The notes under the pieces are model-generated. The model was not told the origin of the DNA. It did no database searches and was given only the letters and a program-made list of their open reading frames with translations. A stretch of DNA of 64,000 nucleotides. Source: Saposhnikovia divaricata (taxonomy: Eukaryota > Streptophyta > Magnoliopsida > Apiales > Apiaceae). The stretch covers positions 182,104,439 to 182,168,438 of the forward strand of contig CM071601.1 in NCBI GenBank assembly GCA_036435485.1, written 5' to 3'. The translations under genes were made by a program, and so were the position numbers. Positions 23,982-37,065 of the stretch are shown one piece after another. The number at the start of each line of letters is the position of its first letter. Within the stretch, counting starts at the first letter, position 1.

Positions 23982-24240
23982 TTTCTCTTCAAGGATCCAT
24001 TAGCTCCTTCCTGGATGGTAGATTATTCTTATCTAGGTCCTCAACCATCGAATTACTCTATTCTAACAATATACCAATGCATCAGGATCATTGTCCAAAG
24101 CAATATCCATTCATTACAATCATTGTTCTTTGAAACCACCATTCATTAGAGCTGGTGACCTTGTTGTTGGAATCATTGTTCCTCATTTTATCATTACTTA
24201 ATAAAAGTTTTAATTATATCCAAAATTTGGGGTTCTTACA

Positions 24241-24256
24241 GTCTCCCCTCCTTAAA
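24241..24256 (-). promoter_or_regulatory. polypurine tract of the chromovirus
   Basis: On the minus strand the bases next to the 3' LTR read AAGGAGGGGAGAC, a purine run of the type that primes plus-strand DNA synthesis. It touches the LTR edge at 24240. Confidence 0.8.
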
Positions 24257-27200
24257 AGGATTCCGTCCCGGAATCAGGTAGGAAGCAAAGAGTCGTTTGC
24301 CTGTCGTTCACTCTTTAGCTTCCCGGTCAATTCCTATTCGTTCTACCCTTCCTCAGCACATCTTCTAGTGCTACAATTCATACTTTATCCTTTTTCCATC
24401 AACGTTGCTACTTTTCGTACAACTCACTATCCGGGTTATACTTTTACTCAGTCTTATCCTTATTGATACCTGCAGTAACATTGGTATCACTATCACCCTA
24501 CGATTCGGAGGTAACCTCGCTCGTACTGTGCATTTCCTGATCGCTTTAATCTTCGCAATCTAGATCAATATAGAGAAGTGGAAAGATTTGTTGAGAGATC
24601 ACTATGATCAATTGAACATTTGTTATATTGCATAGTTAGTACAGAAGGGGGCCAGCCTTTAGTACTTGACAAGCAATTAAACAAGTCATAGCATTCCACT
24701 TAGACTTCTATCACATAGACAGATAGTCACGTAGCAGTACCTCCCCTCCAAAAAGGGTTGTTCTTCTCAATTCATAAAGAAGATGAATAAGAGAGAAGAA
24801 GAGAAAAGAGTTCTAAAGGATTATAGAAAGCTTCCATGATTGTAGAATATCATACTCAGAATTTACCTCTGAACTATAGAGGTTTATCAAAGAAGAAATT
24901 AATCATAATTATATCCAATACTATTTGATCGCAATCTCACGTGTCAACATATCTTGCTGCTTTGTCCATTATTCTATGGACAAATACTCTTGTTCAATCT
25001 TAGCGATACTCACATTCGGGAAATCCTTCAACCTTTCAGGTTAAATCTTAGGTTTCTCACTTGGCATCATTATTACTGACATCCCATATCATGTTACTAG
25101 CTTTTTCATAACTATAGTATTGACACTATCAGGTTGTCATCCTGAGAATTCATTAGAAAACCCATTCATAACACTCCTGGCTTCTCATTCCATAGTTGCT
25201 TCCCCAGCCTTTTCTTTATCAATTACATCCTTCTTATTATCTGATTCTTATTTACTTCTGTTATTTACTTTCACCTTCACCTCTTTATTGAGACACCTTT
25301 TTGCACTTGGTACCTCCTTATCGGTATTCCGTCTCATTTACTCTATAATCATCACGTTATTTCAATTTAAACTTTCCGAAATGAATCTGGCCCGATTCCT
25401 TTAACTTAGATTCATATAATCTACTTCTGCCAACCTTGTTTCTCATTACTTGTTCTTTTCTATCCATGGTTTTCCACAGGTTGTCTTTCGTAAGTCGGAC
25501 CAGGTCGTATATCTACATTCTTGTACTCCTATCATCTGTTGAACATTTGCATTTTACTGGCGTAGCCTGGCCACATGAAAACCCGTTATGACCGTGCTAT
25601 AATTTTGGGGGTAAGGCTGGCTCGAATACCACCGTCCGAACATTTTAAACTCTCAGGTGGCCCAATAAGTCTCGGGCTCAACCGCCCTTCCCTCCAAATC
25701 TCATTAATTCTTTCCATGGGAATATCTTTAACATCATGAATCATCAACCTCATATTCTCTATCTTGTTTGCGTAGAAGTACACTAACATAAACTTGTTTG
25801 TCATTCATCAACATGCCATTTAGTTAATCAATGGCAGCACTGTCTTTATCTTTACATTGTCATCTACTTTCTTAGAAGAATCACCATCGCTTGTTGTTTA
25901 CGTAGTGCATTAATAGCTAACCCTACGGGTTTCAAATCCCTTAGGGAGACAAAGTGATCACTATTCCTTATCCATACGAAACACTTCCTGAACTTGATGT
26001 AGATATAACATGAAGTAGATAGAATTGCAGAAGAGTTTCAAGTATCGCAGCTAGGTCCGGTTGATGAAACTATCACTTATGCATCTTCCATAAAAGACTG
26101 GAAACTTAACGGTTTACTTCATCAATTTTGTACCATGGTCCTGGTTTGCCTCAAAACGGGACCTTCTAAGGTACGTAATATGCTTAAGACTCGATCAGGA
26201 ATCGAATCTTTACTTAAACTATTATTACCTTCGATTCTTGCACAATCATCAAAAGGAATGTAACTTCATCCACTCCAATATGACCTTCAAGGTCTTTCCA
26301 AATATCATTTTGTTTCTTCGGTATGAACATTTATAATTATTCCTTTATACTTAAACTGTCGGCCACCTCATTGGCCTTTCCTGATAATAATAATTTCTGG
26401 TAATCCTTGTTCCTTGGATATATTCCAATTCAAACATTTCTACCTCATTCCAATCATTTTTGGGTGAAAGCATTCTCCCTTAAGCTCTGCTGATGAAGAA
26501 AAATATATTTAACAGTCTTTCTCCATAAGTCATTGCTTCCACCTACTCGTGGGAACTTTATCACGTTTATTCCCCATCCTACTTAGGATACTTCTCTTCT
26601 TAGTTCTTTCCTTATCTTAGGATAATCTCAACCTTTATAGGTTCAATCCATACTTCCTCATGGTCTCATACATGCCTCATCTGGCATTACTGTTACTATG
26701 TCATACATTCCTTACCAAACTTCCATTTTGAAGTTTGGAATATTACCTTTTTCCTTGTAAGGTTTCATAGGTCATCCTCATCCTTCCTCCTGTATTTTCT
26801 GGGTACAGGGTATATCAAAATGTCATTGATCAATACTCTAATAATTCTATCTATGTTCTTTTCAGAACTCTTTTTTTTTTTTCTAATAATCCTTACCGGT
26901 CATTGTTGCCTTAGCAAGTCCAGCTCATATCATCTGAAGTCATAATGTCGTTATTAGGGTTAATGCCACCCCTTGTGCATTCCCCAGGGTTTGTCTTAAT
27001 TCATTGATATCCTATCCTTAATTCAACTATCAATGAATTCTTGCATCTTATAATTGGCAATCAGATCATGTATCCTTAATAAAGGTCTCTTTTCAATCAT
27101 TCTCATTTGATAATCGATCGGTGGCTTAATGCCACCCTCTTCTTTCAGATAGTTGTCAGCCTATTTGGCCTTCCAAAAAGGCAACGTATGCCTATCTCCT

Positions 27201-29684
27201 CTCTTACAGAACTTGGTAATGGCAGCAAGGATGTTTTGGAAAATATTGGTCGAGTTCAACGTGAATCTATTAGTACTTATCGTTCTTCTCAAATGTACTT
27301 GCCTTAGACAAAATTTCTACAGCATACTGATCCATCTCTGACCATTTCTATACTCTCTTCATAAACCTTCGTTGTTTACTTCCCTTAGTCGTAATATGTT
27401 CATGGTATTCATGATACCCTAACATCATGCATCTCAAGTCACTATACTCCCATTTTACTCAAAATCTTGGACAACCATATACACATGAGTCACTTTAGTA
27501 CGGGTTACCCCATCCCAAAAAGGTCTAGTAAATTCCCCATCAAAACATGGGTTGCAAAGGGTTTAGTAGAAGACTCCTACAATCTCATTAATATTTCCTT
27601 TATATCAGAAGCCCTTGCAGTCGGTGCTTACTTAGAAGCAACCCTGTTTTGTCTTTTCATTGCTGGTCTAGTCACTTTATAGTCCGTTGTGACTTGGCCT
27701 CAACTGGCCACACTAAAATAAAAATATATGATTTTAGGGGTTGGCTAATAGCATTACTTTTCTAGCAATTGCCGGCATAGTGCCTTCTTCTTTGATACCT
27801 TTCTACCTTTCCAAAACTTTACTCCATATAAGTCTTAATCGACTACTCGGCACCGTCTCCGGTCGCCTTTCCTCCACTTTTATCTTTTCAACTATTCTTA
27901 TCAATCCCGCGTGCCACGCAAGCTTACCATTCCTGGCATAACAGCCTTTTCACTTAAGTCAATCCCGGAGTTTCTCCGTCCGGCTAGTTTCTTACTTACA
28001 TTTCCTGTTTTCGTCCAATCTCACTTCATCATATTATCACTACCGTCGATTGTAATGCTCAGGGTCCGTTTACTAACCCATTTTATAGCAACCTTACCCA
28101 AATCACAGGGTTTGCTCCAGTTTCTACTCTCTTCCATGACATTCTCTGATTATCAGAAAGACAAGGTTTGCCAAAATTCACCGAATTCCTTTCCAGACTC
28201 AGGGAAATTTTGATCAATCTACCCACCTACTGGTAACATCAAGGAGACCAGTTTCGAAACCTGAAGAATAGTTCTATGAACCTCCAAGCAGGTGGAATCA
28301 TAAGCAGTCATAGTTAACGAAATAATCATCATCGGATTGGAAGTTTACCCACTGGAGAGGAATCAATTATATCCATCCCTTAGAAGGGAATCAATAATTT
28401 CAAACTGAAACCTGTCACAACGTCCTGATATTCAATACTACCAAATGTCGGTCTACCTAACCCTTTATGCGAAGCGTCATTGGAAGCACAAAGTCTCCTT
28501 TTTCCATTAAGCAATGCCAGCTCTTGGTCATTACCAATTTCACCTTTTAGCTCCAGGAAGATTTTCTCACATTTTTCTCTTTAACTGCTGATCGTATTAC
28601 TTGATCTATTATAATTCCGTGTCGGAGTAAACTTAAGGTAACTACTATAATCCATTCAAAGAGAAGAAGGAATTTAATATTCCTCTGAATCACATGCATC
28701 TAACGTTTCTGGTTCATCATTTAACTGAGTTGAATTAACTCTATACTCAGTCTCTGGCAGTAGTCTCATTACGAGTTCATCTTGACTCACTGGTCTTATC
28801 TTCCGGTAGGTTCTGAGATCATTGTCTTGCTTACTACTTCCTTATATAACTTTTACCCAATCATTCTATTACTTCCCAATGTCTTTACTTTCTAAATGAT
28901 TCATTCATAAAATGAACATTTTCCTTAATAAAACCACCTTATTAACCTCAATTTGGTTCCATAATTTACAACCTACGACACCTGCCTTCTCATGGCGAAT
29001 TATTACTGACCATATTCATACTAATTCATTTATCAAATGATATGGCACTTACTGCCTCCTTCTCAACTATTCCTAGGGACTCTGCTCCTCGCCCTATATC
29101 ACTGTCTTTGATAATCATACATCCCTCTAGCTCTTTCTTTGTTAAGATGAAAATCTCTAAGGATTCTCATCTATTTCCGTATAAGATCTCAAGTAATTCT
29201 TCCAATCCTTCTTTCTTGCTGGTACTACGTCTGGTAGTCCGGCTATGAATTCAACATGCATCTTCAGATCTCTTAATAATATATCAGTTCTTTATACTCA
29301 CTTTTCTGAGCACCATATCTTAATCATCACAGTCATTCTGGCTGCGACCCTCATTACCCATGGGTAAGCTCCTCATCCTAACAGGATTTTCCTTATCTGC
29401 TGGAACCTCTTCCGGGTCTCCAGTAGGGTACTCCATCGAATTACCCGCTGATCTTCAGCATATAAAGCATCATCGCGCTGTTGCTCGTATGCCTCAAGGT
29501 CAGTCACCTTACTCGTCGATACGATATCGAGCTAAGTTACTATCATTATACTTACGAGTTCCCATAAGGGTTTTATATGTCATCACTACATTAAGTAGTC
29601 CGACTATGAACTTGGCAAGAGTTCTTATTATCTTATTGAATTTATTGTTTTAACGTCACCTCATCTCTGGGGTTTATAACGTAC
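24257..29684 (-). pseudogene. degenerate chromovirus gag-pol
   Basis: Minus-strand remnants of gypsy pol in the right order. RT active-site region at about 26805-26850: reading IRVLINDILIY, where relatives have FIDDILIY, so one catalytic Asp reads as Asn. RNase H end at about 26330-26400: SGKANEVADSLSIKE, matching the GKANVVADALSRKE block. Integrase tail at about 25586-25710: REGRLSPRLIGPPESLK, matching the GKLSPRFIGPFEVL block. Chromodomain-side sequence near 25440-25475: MDRKEQVMRNKV, matching the ILDRKEQVLRNK block. Stops and frame changes separate all of these. Gag should lie at about 28000-29600 but could not be recognised. Plus-strand open frames in this stretch are antisense shadows. 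Confidence 0.8.
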
Positions 29685-29696
29685 GCTCTGATACCA
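29685..29696 (-). promoter_or_regulatory. primer-binding site of the chromovirus
   Basis: On the minus strand this reads TGGTATCAGAGC, complementary to initiator methionine tRNA, four bases inside the 5' LTR edge. This primer is usual for Tekay and other plant chromoviruses. Confidence 0.93.
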
Positions 29697-29700
29697 CTTC

Positions 29701-31982
29701 TGTAACACCCCCAGATCCGGGGTCCGGGATCTGGTGGTTACGGTTTCCAATTCTGTCCACAACACTTGAACTTTCCTTAACATAAAATAAATTACGTCTC
29801 TATAACCCAACACAATAATATAAAACACACCCGTTATAGTCCCAGAGATGAAATCAGAGTAACACTCAAATTTTTATTAATCACATTATGAGTTCTTACA
29901 ATCCAAAAGAATTTCAATATAAATACATACTCTTTGCCATCCATTTACATAAGGCATACTAGACCATATTCTTGGTACTGAAAGAATAAATATACCCTAC
30001 CAATAGCTTCTTCTTCAGCTCTGGTAGTCTCATCGTCCTCGCCCGCGTCGAGTGCGCCTTGTGCGAGTCATCTGGTCTAGCTGTTGTTGTGATATAATAA
30101 TAAAGCAAGGGTGAGCAATAGCCCACCAACAATAATATATGACTGAACGATAATGTATAACAGTTCAAAAGTATCTTTCAAACCATATGCCATGCCTTTA
30201 CGGAAATGATGCCAGTATAATATGAACGATGAAGTTACAAGGTAACTTAAAGTATTTGTTTGTAGAAATATCTGCTACATCAAAGTAAGCGAGATATTCT
30301 TATTGTTATTAAGAAGAGGAACTTGCAAGAAAAGGTTGCAATTCCAGTTATGACCCTTTTCCAACTCTGCCAACAGTAATCATGTTGCAGGAAATAAATA
30401 AATTTGGATGATGAACCAATGATGGAGTATTCACCGCGCCCGCTGTTCCAATCTTGATGATCAGTCGAGATCGTACAGCTCAATTTAGATTTACTACCAG
30501 TAGAAGGAAGAACTGACGGCTTTACTTGTGTACCGCCTTACTAGCTCTCCCCGGCCAACGGTTGGGCCAAAGGGGATGGACCGGCGCTACTCGGCCTCTT
30601 ACACGACTCCTAGTTCAAATAGAATTCATGATTCTGAATGTAACGTTCGTCCCCCTTTCCCCAAGTATAATACTTGTTGATAAGACTCCACAAAGTAGTC
30701 GTATCTAGTTGGAAAGGAAAATTTACCAATAACTCCCAAGCTATTACTTGGTAACGGATATCAACTTGTTCCAGTGATCTTACCCCTCGAAAGATGAGAA
30801 GGTAAGCAACGACTTAATAAGTCAACAGCACCCGAGTTGCGAGTGAAGGGAATACTTTATGACCGGGAAGTCGACAAGATAAATAACATTTTCCAAGTAA
30901 GGTTCCCTTATTATTAAGGAGGTAGACTCAAAGAAGAATGATGTCTGAGAACCTTCCTTGATATAGGATTAATAATAATATGACTCCGAAATATTTTTCG
31001 TAATAATCGAAGAAGATAAAACCTTATTGAGGTTATTCTAAGTATGGAATAAATATTCAGAGAATATTTATTGAATTAAAAATATTTAAAGAATATTCAG
31101 GAATATGAAAGAATATCTTTAATCAGAGTATTTTTCAAATAATTCTTGAAGAAATATCGAGAGAATATTTATTGCATAATTAAATATTCAAATGAATATT
31201 CCAAATAATATTCATTAATCAATAAGACCTGAAAGGAATATTTAAAATATTTAAAATAATATTCGATGATTAAATAGAACCCTGGATGAATATTCAAAAT
31301 AATATTCATAATTCATTAGGAATTTAAATGAATATCAATAAAGTAATATTCATTTAATAAATAATATCCTAAATGAATATCAAGTAATATTCATTTAGTA
31401 ATCCAAGCTTTAAAGGAATATTCGATATAATATTCGATAAGTAAATCAAGCTTCAGATGAATATTGAAGATAATATTCATCAAGTACTTAATACCTTAAA
31501 TGAATTTTCAAAAGTAATATTTATTTAATGAAATAATATTCTAAATGAATGTCCACATAATATTCATTTAGTAGTCTCATCTTTAGAAGAGTATTCGAAA
31601 TAATAATCGATAATCAATTCGACTCCGAATGAATATTGACGAATATTATTCGTCGAATGATTACGTTCAAATAATTATTTGAAGTAAGGATCGTTAAAAT
31701 AATTAGTCTCGAACGAATATTCAAATAATATTCGTCGCCCAAATAATAGAAAATATTTACTTAAATATTTTCCTCCGAGGTAATCTCGATATATCAAGGA
31801 ATATTGACTCCCGGTCTATTTTTGATTAATAAGATGTATACGCCCTTCTATGAGGGTCTTACAATAATCGGCTTATAACTGATATATAACTATCTAGCTT
31901 ATAAGCCAACAATGACATTCAGGGAACAAGTATATCACTTCAACTTGAAAGTAGGCATGCATGCAATGGCATATGTATATCA

Positions 31983-32058
<76 letters not shown>

Positions 32059-34574
32059 TCAATCACAACAACAGCCTAAAAGAAGGGAATTGAAACTTGC
32101 CTGGTAGTCGAGTACGGTAAGGGGTAGTGGTAGCGGGTCCCGGTTCAGCTTGGTGATCTATAAATAGCCAAGGCATTCGGGATTAATCACTTAACATATT
32201 AAAAGTTAAGTTATACTTAATTCGAAACACGTTCTCGAGTTATCTCGTTATACCCCTTTTTGTGGATTACTTTTATCACTGATCCGACCCGACATTCGTT
32301 CGTTAATACGACATGTCATTGCATTTATACTTGGGACATACTTAAGTCATATGAGTTCTAAGGTTGATCGTTACGAACCAATATTATACTCCGAGTTTTA
32401 TCGCCCGTTTTCTAAGTGTTTTACAGAAGTTATAAAAGAGTCGTCTTTTAGGGGTTCGTTCGCGTTTAACCTCGACTCGAACATTTTTAATAAATCGAAA
32501 AATGATCTTTTTGACATACGGTTTTCTTTCATGCCTTCCTTTTTACCTCTAGTATTTATTTACCAAGATTCGCCATGACGTTACATAGTTTACGAGGGTT
32601 CAATTACAGTTACGAACTTTCGTTTACGGATTCGAACTACTTTTAGTAATTTGGTCATAAATCCTAAACCGTAAGTCCGTTTCATGCGATCTTTATATCA
32701 AAATGAAGCTTGAAACATAATCTATCCTATCATGGCAGAAAATGAAGCTGTACAGTGAGTTATAGCTACTGTGATGCTCGGTGTTTAATAGTCTAACGAA
32801 AATTCGGCATTACGACGGCTATAAATCGAACGTTCTAAAATTCATAACAATCAATCCAAGCCACACCGGGCATACTATACATGGTTTTCATCTTAACCAG
32901 TCCAAGAAGGTTTCAATTAACCATCATAATCATCAAAACTCTTAAATCATCACTACTAACTACATAATCATGCTTTTATGCATATAACAACACCATAATC
33001 TTAACTAATCTAAAACCATCAAGAACATATATAAAACTCAAAGTAAGATCTTGGGTTCTTAAGAATTATACCTTCCTTGGAGAGTGTACAAGCTATAATA
33101 ACCCTTATATAGTCCTTGTATGGCTTTAACAAAGCTTAAATCATCCAAAGAAACCAAGAAATCAAAGTTAGTTTCTTAAAAACACTATTCACCCTCATCT
33201 TTGAGGATTTATTTGAAAATGGAAAACATGGAGTTTGAAGCTAAGATTTCTAGGAGATCATTTTTATGAAATATAGGACTCACCATAAAAATTTGGAGAT
33301 CAAACAATGGTTGGAAGGTGGATTTTGAAATCTTAAAACTCCAAAATTCGAAGTGCCTTGGTTTTGGGGGAAAAACAGTGAACTTCTCGAATTTATTTAC
33401 CCATCCAAACGATCTTCAAAAATTATGAAATTAAATCCCCAACTTCACCTTGATGTGTAGAAGCTCCATGAATTTTTTCATGATTTTTAGATGAGTAGAT
33501 CTAGGTGAAAAAAAATGGCAAAGACCCCTGCCCTGGAAAATGCAACTGCTGGAAAAATGGGGGAGAGGTGGTGTTTGCTTGGCTAGTTGTCAAATGATAT
33601 TTGTGATATGTATAAGTGGGTATAGCTGCTAATACTCCTCTTAATACAAGTGTCAAAGGTTTATGATGTGTTAGAAAAATTGATGATGTGAAGCCTTGTT
33701 GTTTTCTTCTTGTCCATCCACCTCATTACTTCCTTTCTCATTTCTTTTCTTCATTTCATTTCCACCAAATATTCTTATATATAACCCCAGCTGATCAAGT
33801 AGGGTTTTTTTTTTATCTCGTTACGTATTTAATCCGTAATTTCTTTCGCGTTTGCTTGATCGCTTAATCTTGTTATAAAGTTCTAGCGATTTCTAGAACA
33901 CTTGTTATTCTAACTCAAAGGTTTTCATTCTAAATCCTCAAATCATACTTAATAAATAAAATCCTTGAATCCTTAACATTATAATACTCTTGTCTTGATC
34001 GTATTGATAGGCTCTTTACGGTTCGGTCAAATATTGTAACGAAAAAGAATTTGGAATTTCTGAATTCCGATCGTCTCTGCATTCACTTATTTCCTCCACG
34101 TATTACTAATATGACTTCGAAACATCCATAACACGTCCCGTACATAGGGTGGCGTGAAAAGTTTTCCAACTTACAAAGTCACTATTCATCCACCAAATTA
34201 CTATGCACGTACAGGAAACACTATGCACGTACGGGAAATACTATGCACGTACGGGAAATACTATGCACGTATGGGAAATACTATGCACGTATGGGAAATA
34301 CTATGCACGTATTCATTTCTCTTCAAGGATCCATTAGCTCCTTCCTGGATGGTAGATTATTCTTATCTAGGTCCTCAAGCATCGAATTACTCTATTCTAA
34401 CAATATACCAATGCATCAGGATCATTGTCCAAAGCAATATCCATTCATTACAATCATTGTTCTTTGAAACCACCATTCATTAGAGCTGGTGACCTTGTTG
34501 TTGGAATCATTGTTCCTCATTTTATCATTACTTAATAAAAGTTTTAATTATATCCAAAATTTGGGGTTCTTACA
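29701..34574 (-). repeat. 5' LTR of the nested chromovirus, 4.87 kb
   Basis: On the minus strand it opens TGTAAGAACCCC at 34574 and ends GGGGGTGTTACA at 29701. It is adjacent to the primer-binding site and therefore the promoter copy. Two TATA candidates are seen on the minus strand: GTTATATATAAG (33774-33785) and CTATATAAGGGT (33101-33112). If the first is used, U3 is about 0.8 kb and R-U5 about 4 kb. Inside are six 20-bp CACGTA repeats (34197-34315), an AT microsatellite (31985-32054) and a region of stem-loop repeats (30989-31780). Small open frames in the LTR have no recognisable content. Confidence 0.95.
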
Positions 34575-35714
34575 GACTCTTTATATATACCTGGCGGTAT
34601 CTGAGCAAGCGTTGAGCGCCGTTCTCATTCGAGAAGAGAAGAAGGTCCAGGCTAGTGGAAGTTACGTCCGTACTTCCAGGCACACAAGATTGAGGTCCTG
34701 ACGGACCAACAGTTGAGAAACATTTTGCATAGCCCAAAGGCTAGTGGAAGGCTAATTAAGTGGGCGATTGAACTTGGAGAATTTGACATCATGTATAAGT
34801 CTCGAACAGCCATTAAGGCTCAGTCATTGGTTGACTTCGTGGTTGAATGCACCATTAGCAACCAAGAAGTCGGGGGGCAGGAAATGATAACAACCCCTGA
34901 GAAGCAAGATAAAGATGGAGAACTTGAACCTGATCAGAAGGAATATTGGGTGCTCTATTTTGATGGAGCATCAAAAACAAAATCCAGTGGCGCAGGCTTA
35001 GTATTGCAAAGCCCCGATGGGTTCACAATCGAATACGCTTTGAAGTTGGATTTCCAGACGACCAACAATGAAGCTGAGTATGAGGCCTTGATAGCTGGTT
35101 TAGGCTTGGCCAGAATCATGAGAGTCAAGAATCTCAAAGTTTATGGAGATTCAAGATTAGTAGTCTCTCAAGTAAATGGTGAATTTGAGGCCAAGGATGA
35201 AACTATGGCAAAGTATCTGCGAGTTGTGAAAGCTGTCATGACTCAGTTTGACGAGTGTTATGTAGAACACATCCCGAGAGAAGAGAACGTTAAGGCCGAT
35301 GCCCTATCTAAGTTCGCTTCTTCCGAGATAGAAAACTATGCAGGGAGTGTTTACTTCCAGGTCTTGAAGGCCCCGACCATCGACTCGAAATTAGTGGCAC
35401 CAATTGATGTGGGAAGCTCTTGGATAGATCCTATCAAGGCACACCTTGAGACCGGGTGGCTCCCAGACGATGCCTTGGAGGCACGAAAACTTTCAGTAAG
35501 AGCATTGAGATACACTTTGATTGAGGGCATTCTGTACAAGAGATCATTTGTCATCCCGTACTTGAAGTGCTTGAGGCCTCAAGAGGCAAGGGAAGCTTTG
35601 GAAGAAGTCCATGAAGGGATCTGTGGGCAGCACCTGGGGGGCAGGGCCCTGGCTCACAAAATAACTCGTTTGGGATTCTACTGGCCAGAGATGCTAGCTG
35701 ATGCACAGAATTAG
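34575..35714 (+). pseudogene. Tat RNase H, second RNase H and integrase start
   Basis: The pol gene resumes here after the nested insertion. The first RNase H (LAVSEQALSAVLIREE) is cut short: after EEKKVQ the frame changes near 34640 and about 27 residues present in relatives are missing before LRPYFQAHKIEVLTDQQLR. The second, archaeal-type RNase H covers 34935-35320, with YFDGASK, NNEAEYEALIAGL, VYGDSRLVVSQV and VKADALSKFAS carrying the acidic catalytic residues. The integrase zinc-binding region begins at about 35590 (HEGICGQH) and is cut by a TAG at 35712-35714, just before KRCDRCQKH. An Asn-Tyr-Val sequence is usual here, so the stop is a one-base change. Confidence 0.92.
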
Positions 35715-36653
35715 GTCAAGAGGTGTGACAGGTGCCAGAAGCATGCTCCGATTGTCAGGCAGCCGCCGGAGATGTTAACATCAGTCAGTTCCCCCATTCC
35801 ATTTGCAATGTGGGGGATGGACATTCTTGGTCCTTTCCCTATGGCATCAGCACAGAGGAAGTTTTTGATTGTCGCCATTGACTACTTCACCAAGTGGATT
35901 GAGGCTAAGCCTTTAGCCAAAATAACCACCAAGCAAGTTTCCCAGTTCTTTTGGGAGAACATAATCTGTAGATATGGCATTCCGCGAATCCTTGTGACGG
36001 ATAATGGGACAAAGTTCAATAATGAAGAATTTAAGAAGTACTGTGAGGAGGATGCTATTGAGCTTCGTTTTATCTCAGTAGCGCATCCGCAAGCAAATGG
36101 ACAGGCCGAGGTGGCCAATCGGATCATCCTTGATGGACTTAAGAAAAGGGTTGAATGCTCAAGGAACACCTGGGTAGACGAGTTACTACCTATACTCTGG
36201 GCTTACCGCACTACTTTCAAGGTAACCACAGGAGCAACCCCGTTTCTGTTAGCTTATGGAGCTGAGGCAGTTGTGCCACTGGAGATCATGCATGCATCAC
36301 CTCGAGTGGAGGCATTTGAACCTGAGACTAATGAAGAAGGTATGAAGCTCGCCCTAGATCTGATTGATGAAGTCAGGGACGAGGCAAACGCCAGAAATGT
36401 GGAGCATCAAAAGAAAGCATCCTTCTATTACAACCACAGGGTTAAGGAGAGGTTCTTTCAGCAAGGTGATTTGTTTCTGAGGAAGATCGAGGCTTCTGGA
36501 GTTGGCCAGAAAGGAAAACTAGCCCCAAACTGGGAAGGGCCGTATCGAGTCAGGAAGACGTTGGGACGAGGATCATATAAGTTGGAGACCTTGGACGGGG
36601 TTGAGGTGCCCCGTACTTGGCATGCCTTGAACCTCAAGATTTATTATGTTTAA
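35715..36653 (+). pseudogene. Tat integrase core and C-terminus
   Basis: This continues integrase in the same frame after the stop. CDRCQKH completes the zinc-binding site. The core shows WGMDILGPFP (first Asp), VTDNGTKF (second Asp) and HPQANGQAEVANR (Glu). The C-terminal part holds GPYRVRKTLGRGSYKLETLDG, an SH3-like end, and the frame closes with TAA at 36651-36653. Residues of the DDE triad are intact. It has no chromodomain, as expected for Tat. Confidence 0.92.
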
Positions 36654-37065
36654 GCTGCCTCTGCGAGGATGTAGTTTTTTATTTATCTAGTAGGAGAAGT
36701 AGAAATAAGGTTCGATGAAACCATCCAAGGGTTTTGATGCCCCGAGTAGGACAATAATGAACTGTTTAAGGGTTGAACCCTTTTTGAGTTATTAATGCAA
36801 ACTTGTTTTCCATTTTATGATTCTATGTTTTGTTTATGTACCAAGCATCTGTTGAGTGTGAGTCTAGGAAGACCAAGTACCGAAAATAAATGAACATACG
36901 AATAAAACAAACAAGTGCATAAATAAAGACCCCAAAGGGCCAACAGTAAGGGTTACATCATTTAAACCGAATAAAAGTTTAATCACGAAGGACCGTGATT
37001 GAAATACTAGAAATAAAAGCCACATACGGCTAAGCTAGGCCATGCAAGGCCCGAAGCGACTCCAG
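36654..37065. other. spacer between Tat integrase and the antisense gene
   Basis: About 410 bp without a supported gene. It should contain the 3' untranslated ends of two convergent units, the plus-strand pol gene and the minus-strand antisense gene. No clear terminator was recognised. Confidence 0.5.

Larger units (their letters stand above)
19402..24240 (-). repeat. 3' LTR of the nested chromovirus, 4.84 kb
   Basis: It is nearly identical to 29701-34574. Differences seen by eye include single bases near 20199, 22091, 22199, 22374, 22441, 22843, 23333, 23705, 23764 and 24050, one missing A near 20719 and a shorter AT run (21685-21720). It lies next to the polypurine tract. Confidence 0.95.
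19402..34574 (-). mobile_element. nested chromovirus (Tekay-like), long LTRs, non-coding
   Basis: A 15,173-bp minus-strand element inserted in the Tat pol gene. Both ends are TGTAA/TTACA and it is flanked by GACTC (19397-19401 and 34575-34579). It has LTRs of 4,839 and 4,874 bp around a 5,460-bp internal part. Orientation follows from the primer-binding site (29685-29696) and the polypurine tract (24241-24256), both on the minus strand. The LTR length difference is fully explained by a longer AT microsatellite (36 against 70 bp) and one extra A near 31020. Only about ten substitutions were seen between the LTRs. The internal part shows remnants of RT, RNase H and integrase with a chromodomain-type tail, so it belongs to the chromoviruses, but it has no intact reading frame. 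Confidence 0.95.

Noticed and set aside
23820..24149. 109-residue frame with repeated Thr-Met-His-Val (also 34154-34483)
   Set aside because: It is the 20-bp CACGTA repeat translated; the repeat is a promoter-side feature.
24155..29653. Many plus-strand frames of 60-100 residues between the chromovirus LTRs
   Set aside because: The element runs on the minus strand; these are antisense to decayed gag-pol and have no domain.
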